This document shows, one piece after another, positions 55,476 to 63,965 of a DNA stretch of 64,000 bases (position 1 is its first letter; each line of letters starts with the position of its first letter). The stretch is from the NCBI RefSeq assembly GCF_040760075.1, contig NZ_CP142884.1, positions 1,860,001 to 1,924,000 of the forward strand. Direction: 5' to 3'. A program made the translations under genes and the position numbers. The notes below the pieces were generated by a model that worked only from the letters and a program-made list of their open reading frames with translations, searched no databases and was not told the origin of the DNA. Source of the stretch: Sphingobacterium sp. R2. GTDB lineage: Bacteria; Bacteroidota; Bacteroidia; Sphingobacteriales; Sphingobacteriaceae.

Positions 55476-55656
55476 CCAGTTGTTTAGAATATGCGAGGAT
55501 ATTCTTAATACATCTTTTGCTTGGATGAAGCAACATTTTTGGTAATTGAAGTTTTAATTCATTTTCAATGTCCTCGTCTGTCATTACCTTTTCATTTTGG
55601 GTGATCAAATTTTGAACTTCGTTTTCTGATTGGGTAAAATTTTCTACCATAAGCAT
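55459..55656 (-). CDS. Small hypothetical protein (65 residues)
   Basis: I do not recognise this protein. It is acidic in the first half (MTDEDIENELKLQLP, about 25-39) and basic at the end (KQLEKRKA). Support for coding is its position: it ends exactly in a terminator stem and lies in the 434-base gap between the subtilase and nth genes with its own ATG (55656, or 55650). Its conserved-looking TDEDIENELKLQLPKMLLHP segment suggests a helical protein. Its last codons double as terminator sequence. Confidence 0.5.
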   Translation of the reverse strand: MLMVENFTQSENEVQNLITQNEKVMTDEDIENELKLQLPKMLLHPSKRCIKNILAYSKQLEKRKA

Positions 55657-55730
55657 CTTGTGTTTTGTCTCTGTAAGTTAAATAATTAAACGGACAAAAG
55701 GTGGTTTTGGTATAAAAAACGAGAAAATAT

Positions 55731-57356
55731 TTATTTTTTCTTTCTGTTGGTATATTCCTCTGCTTTAATGATAGCATTATAGGCATTGACAATACCGCCA
55801 GTGACGGATATATCGGATAGGCGAACCGTTTTTGTTGCATCTTCACCAACTTTCACTTGTACCAGTTGGTCTGGTTTTTCCACTGATTCCATAATAATCC
55901 TTTTGGTTTCCACTGCACTCAAAGTTGGATAATAAGAACGGATCATTGCGGCTAAACCGGCAACAACTGGAGCAGCCATACTCGTACCCTGTTCTTCTTT
56001 ATACTTCGAATCTGGTATAGTTGAATTGATGTGCACACCAGGTGCAAAAACATCGACAGTTTTTTTACCATAATTGGAAAAATCTGCGAGAAGCTCGTTG
56101 TCTAGGCGAAGGCCAGTTGCGCCTACTGTGATCCAAGCGTTGGCAACGCCGGTTGTATCCCCTTTTGCATCAGTATAATATTTCATCGGAAAATTAGGCT
56201 CAATATCGTTATCTTCACTGTCATTCCCTGCAGCATGGATCATCAATACATCTTTTGATTCAGCATATTTGACGGCATCATCAACGGTCTGTTTATTATA
56301 GGCGTACCCCTTCCCGAAGCTCATATTAATTACTTTTGCGCCGTTGTCTGTTGCATAACGAATCGCATTTGCCACATCTTTATCGCGCTCATCACCATCA
56401 GGGACAAGTCTAACGGTAAGTATCTTAACATTGTCTGCTACTCCGTTAATACCAATATTGTTATTACGTTTTGCGCCGATAATTCCCGCCACATGGCTTC
56501 CATGTAATGCATCTGGACCTTTCACATCAGCATTACCATAGTACCGCTCCGAAGCATCTTCGTAATCATCTCCAACGATCGGTCGGGAATTGTACGCTTT
56601 ATTTAAATGGTAATCTACCTGGTTATTGAAGTATTTTGCGCCTTCGGTAATATCATCGAAAAATTTGGCAAAGCCACCATTTTGTATTTCATCTTTAGCA
56701 TAGCCTAGCGCAATTCGTTGGGTGCTCGAGGTTGCCTTAAAATTGTCTATATCTTCTTGCGTGATGTCTTCGGGTTTCTTGCCGATTTCACGGACGACAG
56801 CATCTATATTGCGTTTTAGCGCATCATATGAAAACTGTCCCATCTTCGCTTCTTCGAGTTTGTTTTTATATTCAGCAGTCATCTTTCGATAGTTGTCGAA
56901 GGCTTTTCTGCTTACCTCATTGAGCTCAGATGCAGCTGTGATGTTAGCAAATTTTTGATCCAATGTTTTAAGCATCCTTGTCAATTCCAAGTTGTCAAAC
57001 TGAACATTCTTTCCATCAGCATTTCCAATAAAATTCCAGCCGTATTTATCGTTGATATAGCCATTACCATCGTTGTCCACACCATTGGAGAGACTATCTT
57101 TCGTGTTGATCCACACCACATCTTTGAGATCCTCATGATGAATATCCACCCCACCATCCAGGACACCAACAATGACTGGGATAGATTTTTTTCCTTTCAA
57201 CAAAGTCTTATAGGTTTTTTCGGTACTGATTCCCATAACCCCGTCCGTTTTATAATCCAGATTGAACCAATTCGCTGGAATGGTGTCCGACTGCCCGAAA
57301 GAAAAGAGAGGTAAAGAACCCAAAGTAATGAGATATAGTGATTTCTTTAAATTCAT
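55731..57356 (-). CDS. Secreted S8 (subtilisin-like) serine protease with large insert
   Basis: The start at 57356 (MNLKKSLYLITLGSLPLFSF) gives a proper signal peptide ending near GQ22; a further 15 codons upstream would spoil it. The catalytic triad is Asp67 (GVLDGGVDIHHEDL), His285 (ALHGSHVAG) and Ser459 (QGTSMAAPVVAG), with the oxyanion Asn in HAAGNDS. About 218 residues separate Asp and His, against about 32 in subtilisin. The insert (about 85-275) is charged and helical. Length 541. A periplasmic or secreted protease; substrate unknown. Confidence 0.94.
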   Translation of the reverse strand: MNLKKSLYLITLGSLPLFSFGQSDTIPANWFNLDYKTDGVMGISTEKTYKTLLKGKKSIPVIVGVLDGGVDIHHEDLKDVVWINTKDSLSNGVDNDGNGYINDKYGWNFIGNADGKNVQFDNLELTRMLKTLDQKFANITAASELNEVSRKAFDNYRKMTAEYKNKLEEAKMGQFSYDALKRNIDAVVREIGKKPEDITQEDIDNFKATSSTQRIALGYAKDEIQNGGFAKFFDDITEGAKYFNNQVDYHLNKAYNSRPIVGDDYEDASERYYGNADVKGPDALHGSHVAGIIGAKRNNNIGINGVADNVKILTVRLVPDGDERDKDVANAIRYATDNGAKVINMSFGKGYAYNKQTVDDAVKYAESKDVLMIHAAGNDSEDNDIEPNFPMKYYTDAKGDTTGVANAWITVGATGLRLDNELLADFSNYGKKTVDVFAPGVHINSTIPDSKYKEEQGTSMAAPVVAGLAAMIRSYYPTLSAVETKRIIMESVEKPDQLVQVKVGEDATKTVRLSDISVTGGIVNAYNAIIKAEEYTNRKKK

Positions 57357-57694
57357 ATGCAAATAAGTATTGATTAAGGTGTCTGCACTCATTCTTTTCA
57401 ATGAAGCTATGACACATGATAAGCTATTCTGTTTATATTAAATTTTCTTCCTGCCCATGTTCTTCTTACGTAGGTAAGTGCAACAACGCCTGACTGAAGT
57501 AGAATAGCAAAGATAATGCTAATGCATCTTCTGAACTGTTAATTTTTATTAAAAGTACTTATAATCTATTCCTTAACGCCGAACTGTTGAAGAAATATCT
57601 TAAATTCAACCCATTTCTAAACAAACGCTGTTTTACTCCAGTGAAACAGGCCGTTTCCTAAAAAGAGTTTATCAAAATAGCATATTACAAGAGA
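57357..57694. other. Intergenic region between divergent subtilase and oligopeptidase genes
   Basis: A 338-base gap that should hold both divergent promoters. I see only a short stem (CTGTTT/AAACAG, about 57628-57649) and no motif matching the Bacteroidota consensus with correct spacing. Confidence 0.5.
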
Positions 57695-59803
57695 ATGCAA
57701 CACAATAAAAAAATATACTGGCCTAACGTGATGGGCCCAAAAGCAGCTGTTTATCCCCATATCAGAAAGGTGCATAATGATACTGTTCAAGATGATTATT
57801 ACTGGATGATCGATTACTTTAAAAAGGGAGAAAAAGCTCAAGAAGTGATTGATTATCTTGAGAGAGAGAATTCTTATACCAACTTGATGCTTGAAGATAC
57901 TGCGCACCTGCAGGAAGATTTATTTCATGAACTTAAATCTCGTATTAAAGAAAAAGACGAGTCAGTGCCTTATTACAAAAACGGCTACTATTATTATAGC
58001 CGGACAGAAGAGGGAAAACAATATTTTAAATTCTGTCGGAAAAAGGGTACACTCGATGCCGAAGAACAAGTGTTGCTAGATGTTGACCAGCTTGCTCAGG
58101 GACATGCATATTATACAGCAAAAGGATTTTCAGTGAGTCCGGATAACCGGTTGCTTGCTTTTAGTGTAGATACCGTTTCCCGTAGAGAATATACCATATA
58201 TGTGAAGGATCTGGAGACTGGAGCAATTTTTCCCGATCAGATAAGAAATACCGAGGGGGCGGCAATTTGGGGAAATGATAACCTAACCCTTTTTTATACC
58301 GCAAAGAACCCTATTACGTTGCTCAGTGAAAAGATTATGCGGCATACATTGGGAAGTGATCCAGCTTCGGATGTGGTTGTTTATGAAGAAAAAGATAACA
58401 CAAATTATATTGCAGTTGGTAAATCGAAAAATGGAAAATATATCTTTATCAATTCGGAGGGAACTTTATCTTCGGAAATCTGGTTGTTGGATGCGGATTT
58501 CCCGCAGTCGGCATTTCGTGTTTTTCAGCCTAGGATCCACGATGTTCTTTATTCTGTTGTTGTGTTGGAAGATCGGTTTTTAATCCTTACGAATGATGGG
58601 GCTATTAATTTTCGAATCATGCAATGTCCATTAGATCGTACCGAGCGTATTCATTGGCAAATATTCCTAGACCATCGACCAGATGTATTGATCAGTGATA
58701 TTGAGGAATTTAAGGATTTTTTGGCGATTGCTGAACGGAAAAATGGATTGACTCAATTAGCGATTTATAATTTAAATAGTCATCAACAGCATTATCTGGA
58801 TTTTGGAGAGGTTGCCTACACGGTATATCCTGCCATAAATGCGGAATACAATAGTCAGAAACTGCGATATGGTTATACTTCTTTAGTAACGCCAAACTCG
58901 GTCTACGAGTATGATATGTCCGAACAGCGTAAAGTATTATTGAAGCAACAGGAAGTTTTGGGGGGGTATGACCAAGCAGCCTATATCACCGAACGTATCT
59001 TTGCGATTGCAAGAGACGGTGTTCAGGTACCTATATCTATTGTATATAAGAAAGGAACCAAACTGGATGGCACAGCTCCTTTATTGCAATACGCCTATGG
59101 ATCCTATGGAGCTTCGATGGATCCTACTTTTTCAAGCAATAGACTGAGTTTACTGGATCGTGGCTTTATCTACGCCTTGGCGCATATTAGAGGTGGAGAA
59201 GAAATGGGGCGTCAGTGGTATGAAGCGGGAAAGATGATGCAGAAGATGAATACCTTTTATGATTTTGTGGATTGTGGTCAATATTTGATTGACCAGCATT
59301 ATTGTGCACCGGAACATCTCTATGCACAAGGAGGTAGTGCTGGAGGTCTGCTAATGGGGGTAGTTGCTAATATTGCACCCGAGCAATACCATGGCATTAT
59401 AGCTCAGGTTCCCTTTGTGGACGTTGTGAATACCATGCTGGACGATACCATACCGTTGACGACAAATGAATATGATGAATGGGGTAATCCAAATGAAGAG
59501 GAGGCTTATTTTTATATGAAAAGCTATTCGCCTTACGAGAATATTGAATCGAAAGAGTATCCAAATTTGCTTGTTACGACGGGGCTACACGATAGTCAGG
59601 TGCAGTATTTTGAACCGGCTAAATGGGTGGCGAAACTGCGGGCAACAAAAATTGGGGATGCGGTTTTACTTTTGAAAACAGATATGGATTATGGCCATGG
59701 TGGAGCCTCTGGTCGATTTGACTATTTAAAGGAAATCGCATTAGCGTATGCTTTTCTCTTTAAATTGGAAGGAATTATTCCAAACGATGCAAGCGAACAA
59801 TAA
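57695..59803 (+). CDS. ptrB: Oligopeptidase B (S9 family serine peptidase)
   Basis: The 702-residue enzyme has an N-terminal beta-propeller (about 80-420) and a C-terminal alpha/beta hydrolase domain. The triad is Ser548 (GGSAGGLLMG), Asp633 (TGLHDSQVQYFEP) and His668 (YGHGGASGR). It cuts short peptides after basic residues. There is no signal peptide, so it is probably cytoplasmic. Length and start (MQHNKKIYWP) are normal. Divergent from the subtilase gene. Confidence 0.95.
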   Translation: MQHNKKIYWPNVMGPKAAVYPHIRKVHNDTVQDDYYWMIDYFKKGEKAQEVIDYLERENSYTNLMLEDTAHLQEDLFHELKSRIKEKDESVPYYKNGYYYYSRTEEGKQYFKFCRKKGTLDAEEQVLLDVDQLAQGHAYYTAKGFSVSPDNRLLAFSVDTVSRREYTIYVKDLETGAIFPDQIRNTEGAAIWGNDNLTLFYTAKNPITLLSEKIMRHTLGSDPASDVVVYEEKDNTNYIAVGKSKNGKYIFINSEGTLSSEIWLLDADFPQSAFRVFQPRIHDVLYSVVVLEDRFLILTNDGAINFRIMQCPLDRTERIHWQIFLDHRPDVLISDIEEFKDFLAIAERKNGLTQLAIYNLNSHQQHYLDFGEVAYTVYPAINAEYNSQKLRYGYTSLVTPNSVYEYDMSEQRKVLLKQQEVLGGYDQAAYITERIFAIARDGVQVPISIVYKKGTKLDGTAPLLQYAYGSYGASMDPTFSSNRLSLLDRGFIYALAHIRGGEEMGRQWYEAGKMMQKMNTFYDFVDCGQYLIDQHYCAPEHLYAQGGSAGGLLMGVVANIAPEQYHGIIAQVPFVDVVNTMLDDTIPLTTNEYDEWGNPNEEEAYFYMKSYSPYENIESKEYPNLLVTTGLHDSQVQYFEPAKWVAKLRATKIGDAVLLLKTDMDYGHGGASGRFDYLKEIALAYAFLFKLEGIIPNDASEQ

Positions 59804-59830
59804 AAAAAAGCGGTTAATACCGCTTTTTTT
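59803..59830. terminator. Bidirectional terminator after ptrB
   Basis: AAAAAAAGCGG pairs with CCGCTTTTTTT around a 6-base loop, starting in the ptrB stop codon and touching the stop of the convergent small membrane gene. Confidence 0.88.
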
Positions 59831-60092
59831 ATTGTTGAGCATGATTAATACTATCCTGTTGTTTTTGTAAACGCTCTTCCCGTTCGATTTCTCTCGAATC
59901 GATCTGATGCTGTTGATAATTGTCCATGGCCACTTTACTGGCTTTCTGCGATACGTAGATCGCCAATATGGCAACGATAGTAATGATTGCTATCCCCCAG
60001 GCATACTTATGTTTGTCCTGTTTAACGAGCCAATACATAAATACAATGTAAGGGACCGCAAAAATAATATAGAAAATTAAACTTGGTGACAT
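59829..60092 (-). CDS. Small two-helix membrane protein (87 residues)
   Basis: The product has two hydrophobic helices (about 5-22 and 32-47) and a charged C-terminal tail rich in Gln, Glu and Arg (DSREIEREERLQKQQ), probably cytoplasmic. I do not recognise a family. It is convergent with ptrB and shares its terminator, and no same-strand partner lies upstream for over 500 bases. Confidence 0.65.
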   Translation of the reverse strand: MSPSLIFYIIFAVPYIVFMYWLVKQDKHKYAWGIAIITIVAILAIYVSQKASKVAMDNYQQHQIDSREIEREERLQKQQDSINHAQQ

Positions 60093-60367
60093 ATTACTCT
60101 CCGTTAAATGATCCTTACAAAAGTATCGTTTTTGACTAAAAATAACGAACCAATAGCGAAAACATCAATTTCAATTGATAAAGCCTTAAACCTTTATCTG
60201 TTTTATTGTCAAATTAACATCGCTAATGGGTGCAGTATAGTCCCGTGTTGTTGCGGATTAATCGCTTGAAAATGAAGCTTACATGGTAGGTTTTGTGTTC
60301 GATTTTGAATTTTGAATTTTTGCAAAAAATCAATGAGAATATTGTGGAAAAGAAAAAAATATTTTTA

Positions 60368-60375
60368 TACATTTG
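60368..60375 (+). promoter_or_regulatory. Candidate -7 element for the arginine leader transcript
   Basis: TACATTTG matches TAnnTTTG. The nearest TTG (60342-60344) is 23 bases upstream rather than 19, so confidence is limited. Confidence 0.4.
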
Positions 60376-60408
60376 CATGGTCAGAAACAATTGACAGATC
60401 ATAAAAAA

Positions 60409-60543
60409 ATGAAACAGAACAAAAAGAAAGATTATTCTTGTATTCAAACTTTTGAAAAGTTTATGAAGAAGGTCTTCTGTGCTTTCATTTTCGTAGAAAT
60501 ACCTGTTTTACGCTTCCGACGACCCATACTACCTCGGGCTTGA
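60409..60543 (+). CDS. Possible Arg-rich leader peptide (44 residues)
   Basis: A short frame from the ATG at 60409, about 34 bases after a -7-like element, ends with four Arg codons in its last ten positions (CGC, CGA CGA, CGG; residues 35, 37, 38 and 43). Its stop is inside the loop of a perfect 8-bp hairpin. Position upstream of arginine genes and Arg codons at the end are what an attenuation leader would show. No ribosome binding site or T-run terminator is visible, so coding status is uncertain. Confidence 0.35.
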   Translation: MKQNKKKDYSCIQTFEKFMKKVFCAFIFVEIPVLRFRRPILPRA

Positions 60544-60554
60544 TTTGAGGTAGT
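60528..60554 (+). promoter_or_regulatory. Hairpin overlapping the end of the leader ORF
   Basis: ACTACCTC (60528-60535) pairs exactly with GAGGTAGT (60547-60554) with an 11-base loop containing the ORF stop codon. A second stem, AAGACCAT with ATGGTTTT (one G-T pair), lies about 20 bases downstream. A ribosome stalled on the Arg codons would cover the first stem. Confidence 0.5.
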
Positions 60555-60668
60555 GAATCTTTCCAAGTAAGACCATGATTGTCCGATGGTTTTGAATCCG
60601 TTATTTTAATTTAGTTAGTCAACAAAACACGGCGGTAGTTGTTGTTTTATTATTAGGGTCGTAAGTCA

Positions 60669-61384
60669 ATGACTATATCAGATTTTTTAATTATCCCGGC
60701 TAAACCTGAGCATGCACATTATGCGGAGGTTATTTGCGACGAAATGTTCGAGTCTGCAAAGGCTCGTGGCACTGGTATTGCGCGTCGTAAACCAGAGTAC
60801 GTTGCCAACAAAATGAATGAAGGTAAAGCAGTGATTGCTTTACATAAAGATGGCCGATGGGCAGGTTTTTGTTATATAGAAACTTGGGGACATGGCGATT
60901 ATGTTGCCAACTCCGGTCTGATTGTCAATCCCGAATTCCGAAAAGTAGGTTTGGCCAAAGCAATCAAAAAAGAGTCTTCGACCTATCTCGTGAAAAATAC
61001 CCCAAAGCAAAGATTTTTGGCTTGACAACGGGGTTCGCCGTAATGAAAATCAATTCGGAATTAGGTTATGAACCGGTTCCATATTCTGAACTGACTACAG
61101 ATGATGAATTTTGGAAAGGCTGTCAGAGTTGTGTCAACTATGAAATTCTGATGAGTAAAGACCGTAAAAATTGCATGTGCACAGCCATGCTTTGGGACCC
61201 GGAAGAAAAAGAGCGTGAATTGCGTGAGAAGATCCAGCGCAAGCATGAGGCCAAGGAACGCTTGGAAAGAATTACACAAAAACAATCGTTATTAAAACGT
61301 ATACAGGCGAAGTTCTGGAAATCGGCAAATAAGTTTGCCTCTATCAATTTGTCTAAGCACAAAAAAGTCGCAAAAGGATTTTGA
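60669..61384 (+). pseudogene. GNAT-family acyltransferase split by a -1 frame change; candidate N-succinyl/N-acetylglutamate synthase
   Basis: The first frame (from the ATG at 60669) gives a GNAT N-terminal half (ALHKDGRWAGFCYIETWG, then NSGLIVNPEFRKVGLAKAI) but ends at 61025 with unrelated residues. The rest of the domain (YPKAKIFGLTTGFAVMKIN, then NYEILMSKDRKNCMCTAML) continues in the -1 frame to 61384. The join is at six A followed by G (60966-60972): one more A, or a -1 shift on AAA AAA, gives AIKKRVFDLSREKYPKAK, a smooth GNAT helix, and a 238-residue protein. From memory, the homologous GNAT beside argG in Bacteroides thetaiotaomicron was proposed as the missing N-succinylglutamate synthase. 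It may be a real mutation, a homopolymer sequencing error or recoding; sequence alone cannot say. Confidence 0.8.
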
Positions 61385-61526
61385 TAAGTTTCATGCATAG
61401 TATGTCAACTGGCCTAGCAGCCATTGAAAATAAATAATGAACAGTGATGAAACAGCTAGCTTCAGGCTTAATTTGAGCCGGTCGCTTAAGAAGAGTTTCA
61501 GCATAATAAAAAAACAATTTATCTCA

Positions 61527-62711
61527 ATGAAAAAAGTAGTTTTAGCATTCAGCGGAGGATTAGATACTTCGTTTTGTTGTATTTATCTTACGCAAGATTT
61601 AGGTTTAGAGGTTCATTCGGTCGTTGTAAATACAGGTGGTTTTTCGGATGAAGAATTGAAGAATATTGAAGCACGTGCTTATGCATTAGGTGTAAAATCA
61701 CATACGGCGATTGACGAAACAGCAGACTATTACCGCGAAACTATTAAATACTTGATTTTCGGTAATGTGCTAAAGAATGCGACTTACCCATTGTCAGTTT
61801 CTGCAGAGCGTGTATGTCAGGCTACTGCTATTGCAAATTATGCAAAGCAAATCGGTGCTGAATGTGTTGCTCATGGATCTACAGGTGCAGGGAATGATCA
61901 GGTGCGTTTTGATATGATTTTCCAGACGTTAATCCCAGGGGTTGAAATTATTACACCTATCCGTGACCTACAATTGTCGCGTGAAGCCGAAATAGAATAT
62001 TTGAACAAACATGGGGTTGAATACTCCGCTGAAAAAGCGAAATATTCGATCAATAAGGGCCTTTGGGGTACTTCTGTTGGTGGAGCAGAAACATTGACAT
62101 CCAATCAATATTTGCCTGAATCAGCTTGGCCAACTCCAGTTACTTCTTCAGAACCACAGCAAATTACAATAGATTTTGAAAAGGGTGAACCAGTTGCTCT
62201 AAACGGAGAGAAAATGGCTTCTGTTAAGGTCATTCAAGAATTGCAAGCCATTGCTCAGCCTTATGGTATCGGTCGTGATATTCATGTCGGAGATACAATC
62301 ATCGGTATCAAGGGACGTGTAGGTTTTGAAGCTGCAGCTTCAGTGATTCTAATTAAGGCACATCACACCTTGGAAAAGCATACCTTAACCAAATGGCAAT
62401 TATCCTGGAAAGATCAGATCGCTGCTTTCTACGGTAATTATATGCACGAAGGACAGATGCACGATCCTGTGATGCGCGATATTGAAGCATTCTTGCAATC
62501 CTCACAAGAGACTGTGACTGGCCGCGTGATCGTAGAACTTCATCCATACCGTTTTGTCGTTATTGGTGTCGAGTCCGAGCATGATTTGATGTCCAATAAA
62601 TTTGGTAGCTACGGTGAAATGAATAAAGGCTATACAGGTGATGATGTGAAAGGTTTCTCCAAAATCTTTGGAAATCAAACGATCATTTGGCATAAAGTGA
62701 ATCAAAAATAA
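61527..62711 (+). CDS. argG: Argininosuccinate synthase
   Basis: ArgG joins citrulline and aspartate with ATP. The ATG at 61527 (MKKVVLAFSGGLDTSFCC) gives 394 residues; the 30 codons upstream in frame from 61437 are not part of the family. The PP-loop AFSGGLDTS (8-16) and GSTGAGNDQVRF are present. It follows the broken GNAT gene by 142 bases and precedes argC by 105. The sequence is of the shorter type found in Bacteroidota. Confidence 0.96.
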   Translation: MKKVVLAFSGGLDTSFCCIYLTQDLGLEVHSVVVNTGGFSDEELKNIEARAYALGVKSHTAIDETADYYRETIKYLIFGNVLKNATYPLSVSAERVCQATAIANYAKQIGAECVAHGSTGAGNDQVRFDMIFQTLIPGVEIITPIRDLQLSREAEIEYLNKHGVEYSAEKAKYSINKGLWGTSVGGAETLTSNQYLPESAWPTPVTSSEPQQITIDFEKGEPVALNGEKMASVKVIQELQAIAQPYGIGRDIHVGDTIIGIKGRVGFEAAASVILIKAHHTLEKHTLTKWQLSWKDQIAAFYGNYMHEGQMHDPVMRDIEAFLQSSQETVTGRVIVELHPYRFVVIGVESEHDLMSNKFGSYGEMNKGYTGDDVKGFSKIFGNQTIIWHKVNQK

Positions 62712-62816
62712 ATTACCTCTGTTTACGCAATGTGTTTTTTCCTACGGTAAAATTCGTTGGAAAAAATACATTGCACGACTTTTTATAACGCATACCTAAA
62801 TACTAAATTCAAGAAA

Positions 62817-63830
62817 ATGATAAGAGTAGGAATAATTGGTTCGGCAGGATATACCGGTGGTGAATTATTACGCGTATTGATTTATCATCCTGAGGTGGAA
62901 ATCGTATTTGCCAATAGTGCTTCCAATGCAGGAAATAAGTTATATGAAGTTCACAATGATTTATTTGGTGATACTGAATTGAGCTTCTCTGCGGACTTTC
63001 ACTCCGATATTGATGTCTTGTTTTTATGTGTTGGTCATGGTGATGCACGCAAATTTTTAGATGCAAATACAGTAGATGCTTCCGTAAAGATTATTGATCT
63101 TTCTCAAGATTACCGGCTCCGGGCGAATACGGCTTATCAAGGACAGCAATTTGTATACGGGCTTCCCGAACTAAACAAAGAAGCAATCAAAGCAGCTCAA
63201 TATATTGCGAATCCAGGATGCTTTGCTACAAATATCCAACTGGCTTTATTGCCATTGGCTAGTCAAGGTTTGTTGCCAGACCAAATCCATGTGAATGCAA
63301 CAACTGGATCCACAGGAGCAGGACAGAAGCCAGGAGCGACGACACATTTTTCTTGGCGCAACAATAACCTTTCTGCTTACAAATCTTTTGAGCACCAGCA
63401 TTTGCAGGAAATTTCCGAGTCACTGGATCAGCTTCAAGAGGGGTTTTTACCTGTGTCAAATAGGTCGTTGCTGGAACGTGCCGCTGAAAGAATTAATTTT
63501 GTGCCGCAACGTGGTGATTTTGCAAGAGGAATTTTTTCGGCAATTTATGTTGATACGGACTTGTCCGAAGAAGAGGCTTACGAAGTATACGACACGTATT
63601 ATGCAGCCCACCCTTTTACGCATGTCAGCAAAAAAAATATCGATCTCAAGCAGGTTGTCAACACCAATAAAAGTATTATCCACCTCGAAAAGCACGGAAA
63701 TAAGTTACTTATTTTAAATGCAACAGATAATCTACTGAAAGGGGCATCTGGACAGGCAGTGCAAAATATGAACTTAATGTTCGGTTTGGACGAACGTACA
63801 GGATTAAACTTGAAAAGTGTTGGTTTTTAG
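62817..63830 (+). CDS. argC: N-acyl-gamma-glutamyl-phosphate reductase
   Basis: ArgC reduces acylglutamyl phosphate to the semialdehyde. The ATG at 62817 (MIRVGIIGSAGYTGGELLRV) gives 337 residues; the frame back to a TTG at 62757 is ignored. The NADP motif GSAGYTGGEL (8-17), the active Cys135 (NPGCFATNIQLALLPL) and the His region ATTHFSWRNNN are seen. It is the last gene of the block; the acyl group is probably succinyl given the SOTCase at 23907. Confidence 0.95.
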   Translation: MIRVGIIGSAGYTGGELLRVLIYHPEVEIVFANSASNAGNKLYEVHNDLFGDTELSFSADFHSDIDVLFLCVGHGDARKFLDANTVDASVKIIDLSQDYRLRANTAYQGQQFVYGLPELNKEAIKAAQYIANPGCFATNIQLALLPLASQGLLPDQIHVNATTGSTGAGQKPGATTHFSWRNNNLSAYKSFEHQHLQEISESLDQLQEGFLPVSNRSLLERAAERINFVPQRGDFARGIFSAIYVDTDLSEEEAYEVYDTYYAAHPFTHVSKKNIDLKQVVNTNKSIIHLEKHGNKLLILNATDNLLKGASGQAVQNMNLMFGLDERTGLNLKSVGF

Positions 63831-63905
63831 CCATTTTTAAGATATCAAACAGCAATATCAACAAGTTGTGAGTAACTTGAGGGATCACCTTAAAAACGAA
63901 ATGAG

Positions 63906-63944
63906 GTTTTCAACATTTTATTAACATCGTGTGGAAAAGTGAAG
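63906..63944. promoter_or_regulatory. DnaA-box-like cluster, copy 2
   Basis: GTTTTCAACA (63906-63915), TTAACAT (63921-63927), TGTGGAAAA (63930-63938) and GTGAAG (63939-63944) repeat the order and, within one base, the spacing of the element at 4468-4508. Its right end overlaps the terminator stem that follows. Confidence 0.4.
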
Positions 63945-63965
63945 GGTGGATCCTTCACTTTTTTT
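63935..63965 (+). terminator. Terminator downstream of argC
   Basis: AAAAGTGAAGG (63935-63945) pairs with CCTTCACTTTT (63952-63962) around a 6-base loop and is followed by T residues to 63965. It lies 105 bases after the argC stop. Confidence 0.8.

Larger units (their letters stand above)
60093..60668. other. Long leader/intergenic region upstream of the second arginine block
   Basis: A 576-base gap. It contains a TGTGGAAAAG word (60343-60352), a -7-like TACATTTG (60368-60375), a 44-codon Arg-ending small ORF (60409-60543), and hairpins at 60528-60554 and about 60570-60591. These look like a leader controlling the GNAT-argG-argC genes rather than empty spacer. Confidence 0.5.

Noticed and set aside
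57628..57649. CTGTTT/AAACAG stem in the subtilase-ptrB gap
   Set aside because: Six base pairs with a 10-base loop in a 338-base gap is expected by chance.
60337..60352. Third DnaA-box-like site
   Set aside because: Only the TGTGGAAAAG word is present; the TTTTCAACA and TTAACAT partners are missing, so it is not counted as a copy of the composite element.
61437..61526. Thirty extra codons before argG
   Set aside because: ArgG of all families begins with the PP-loop near residue 10; the ATG at 61527 gives that, the longer form does not.
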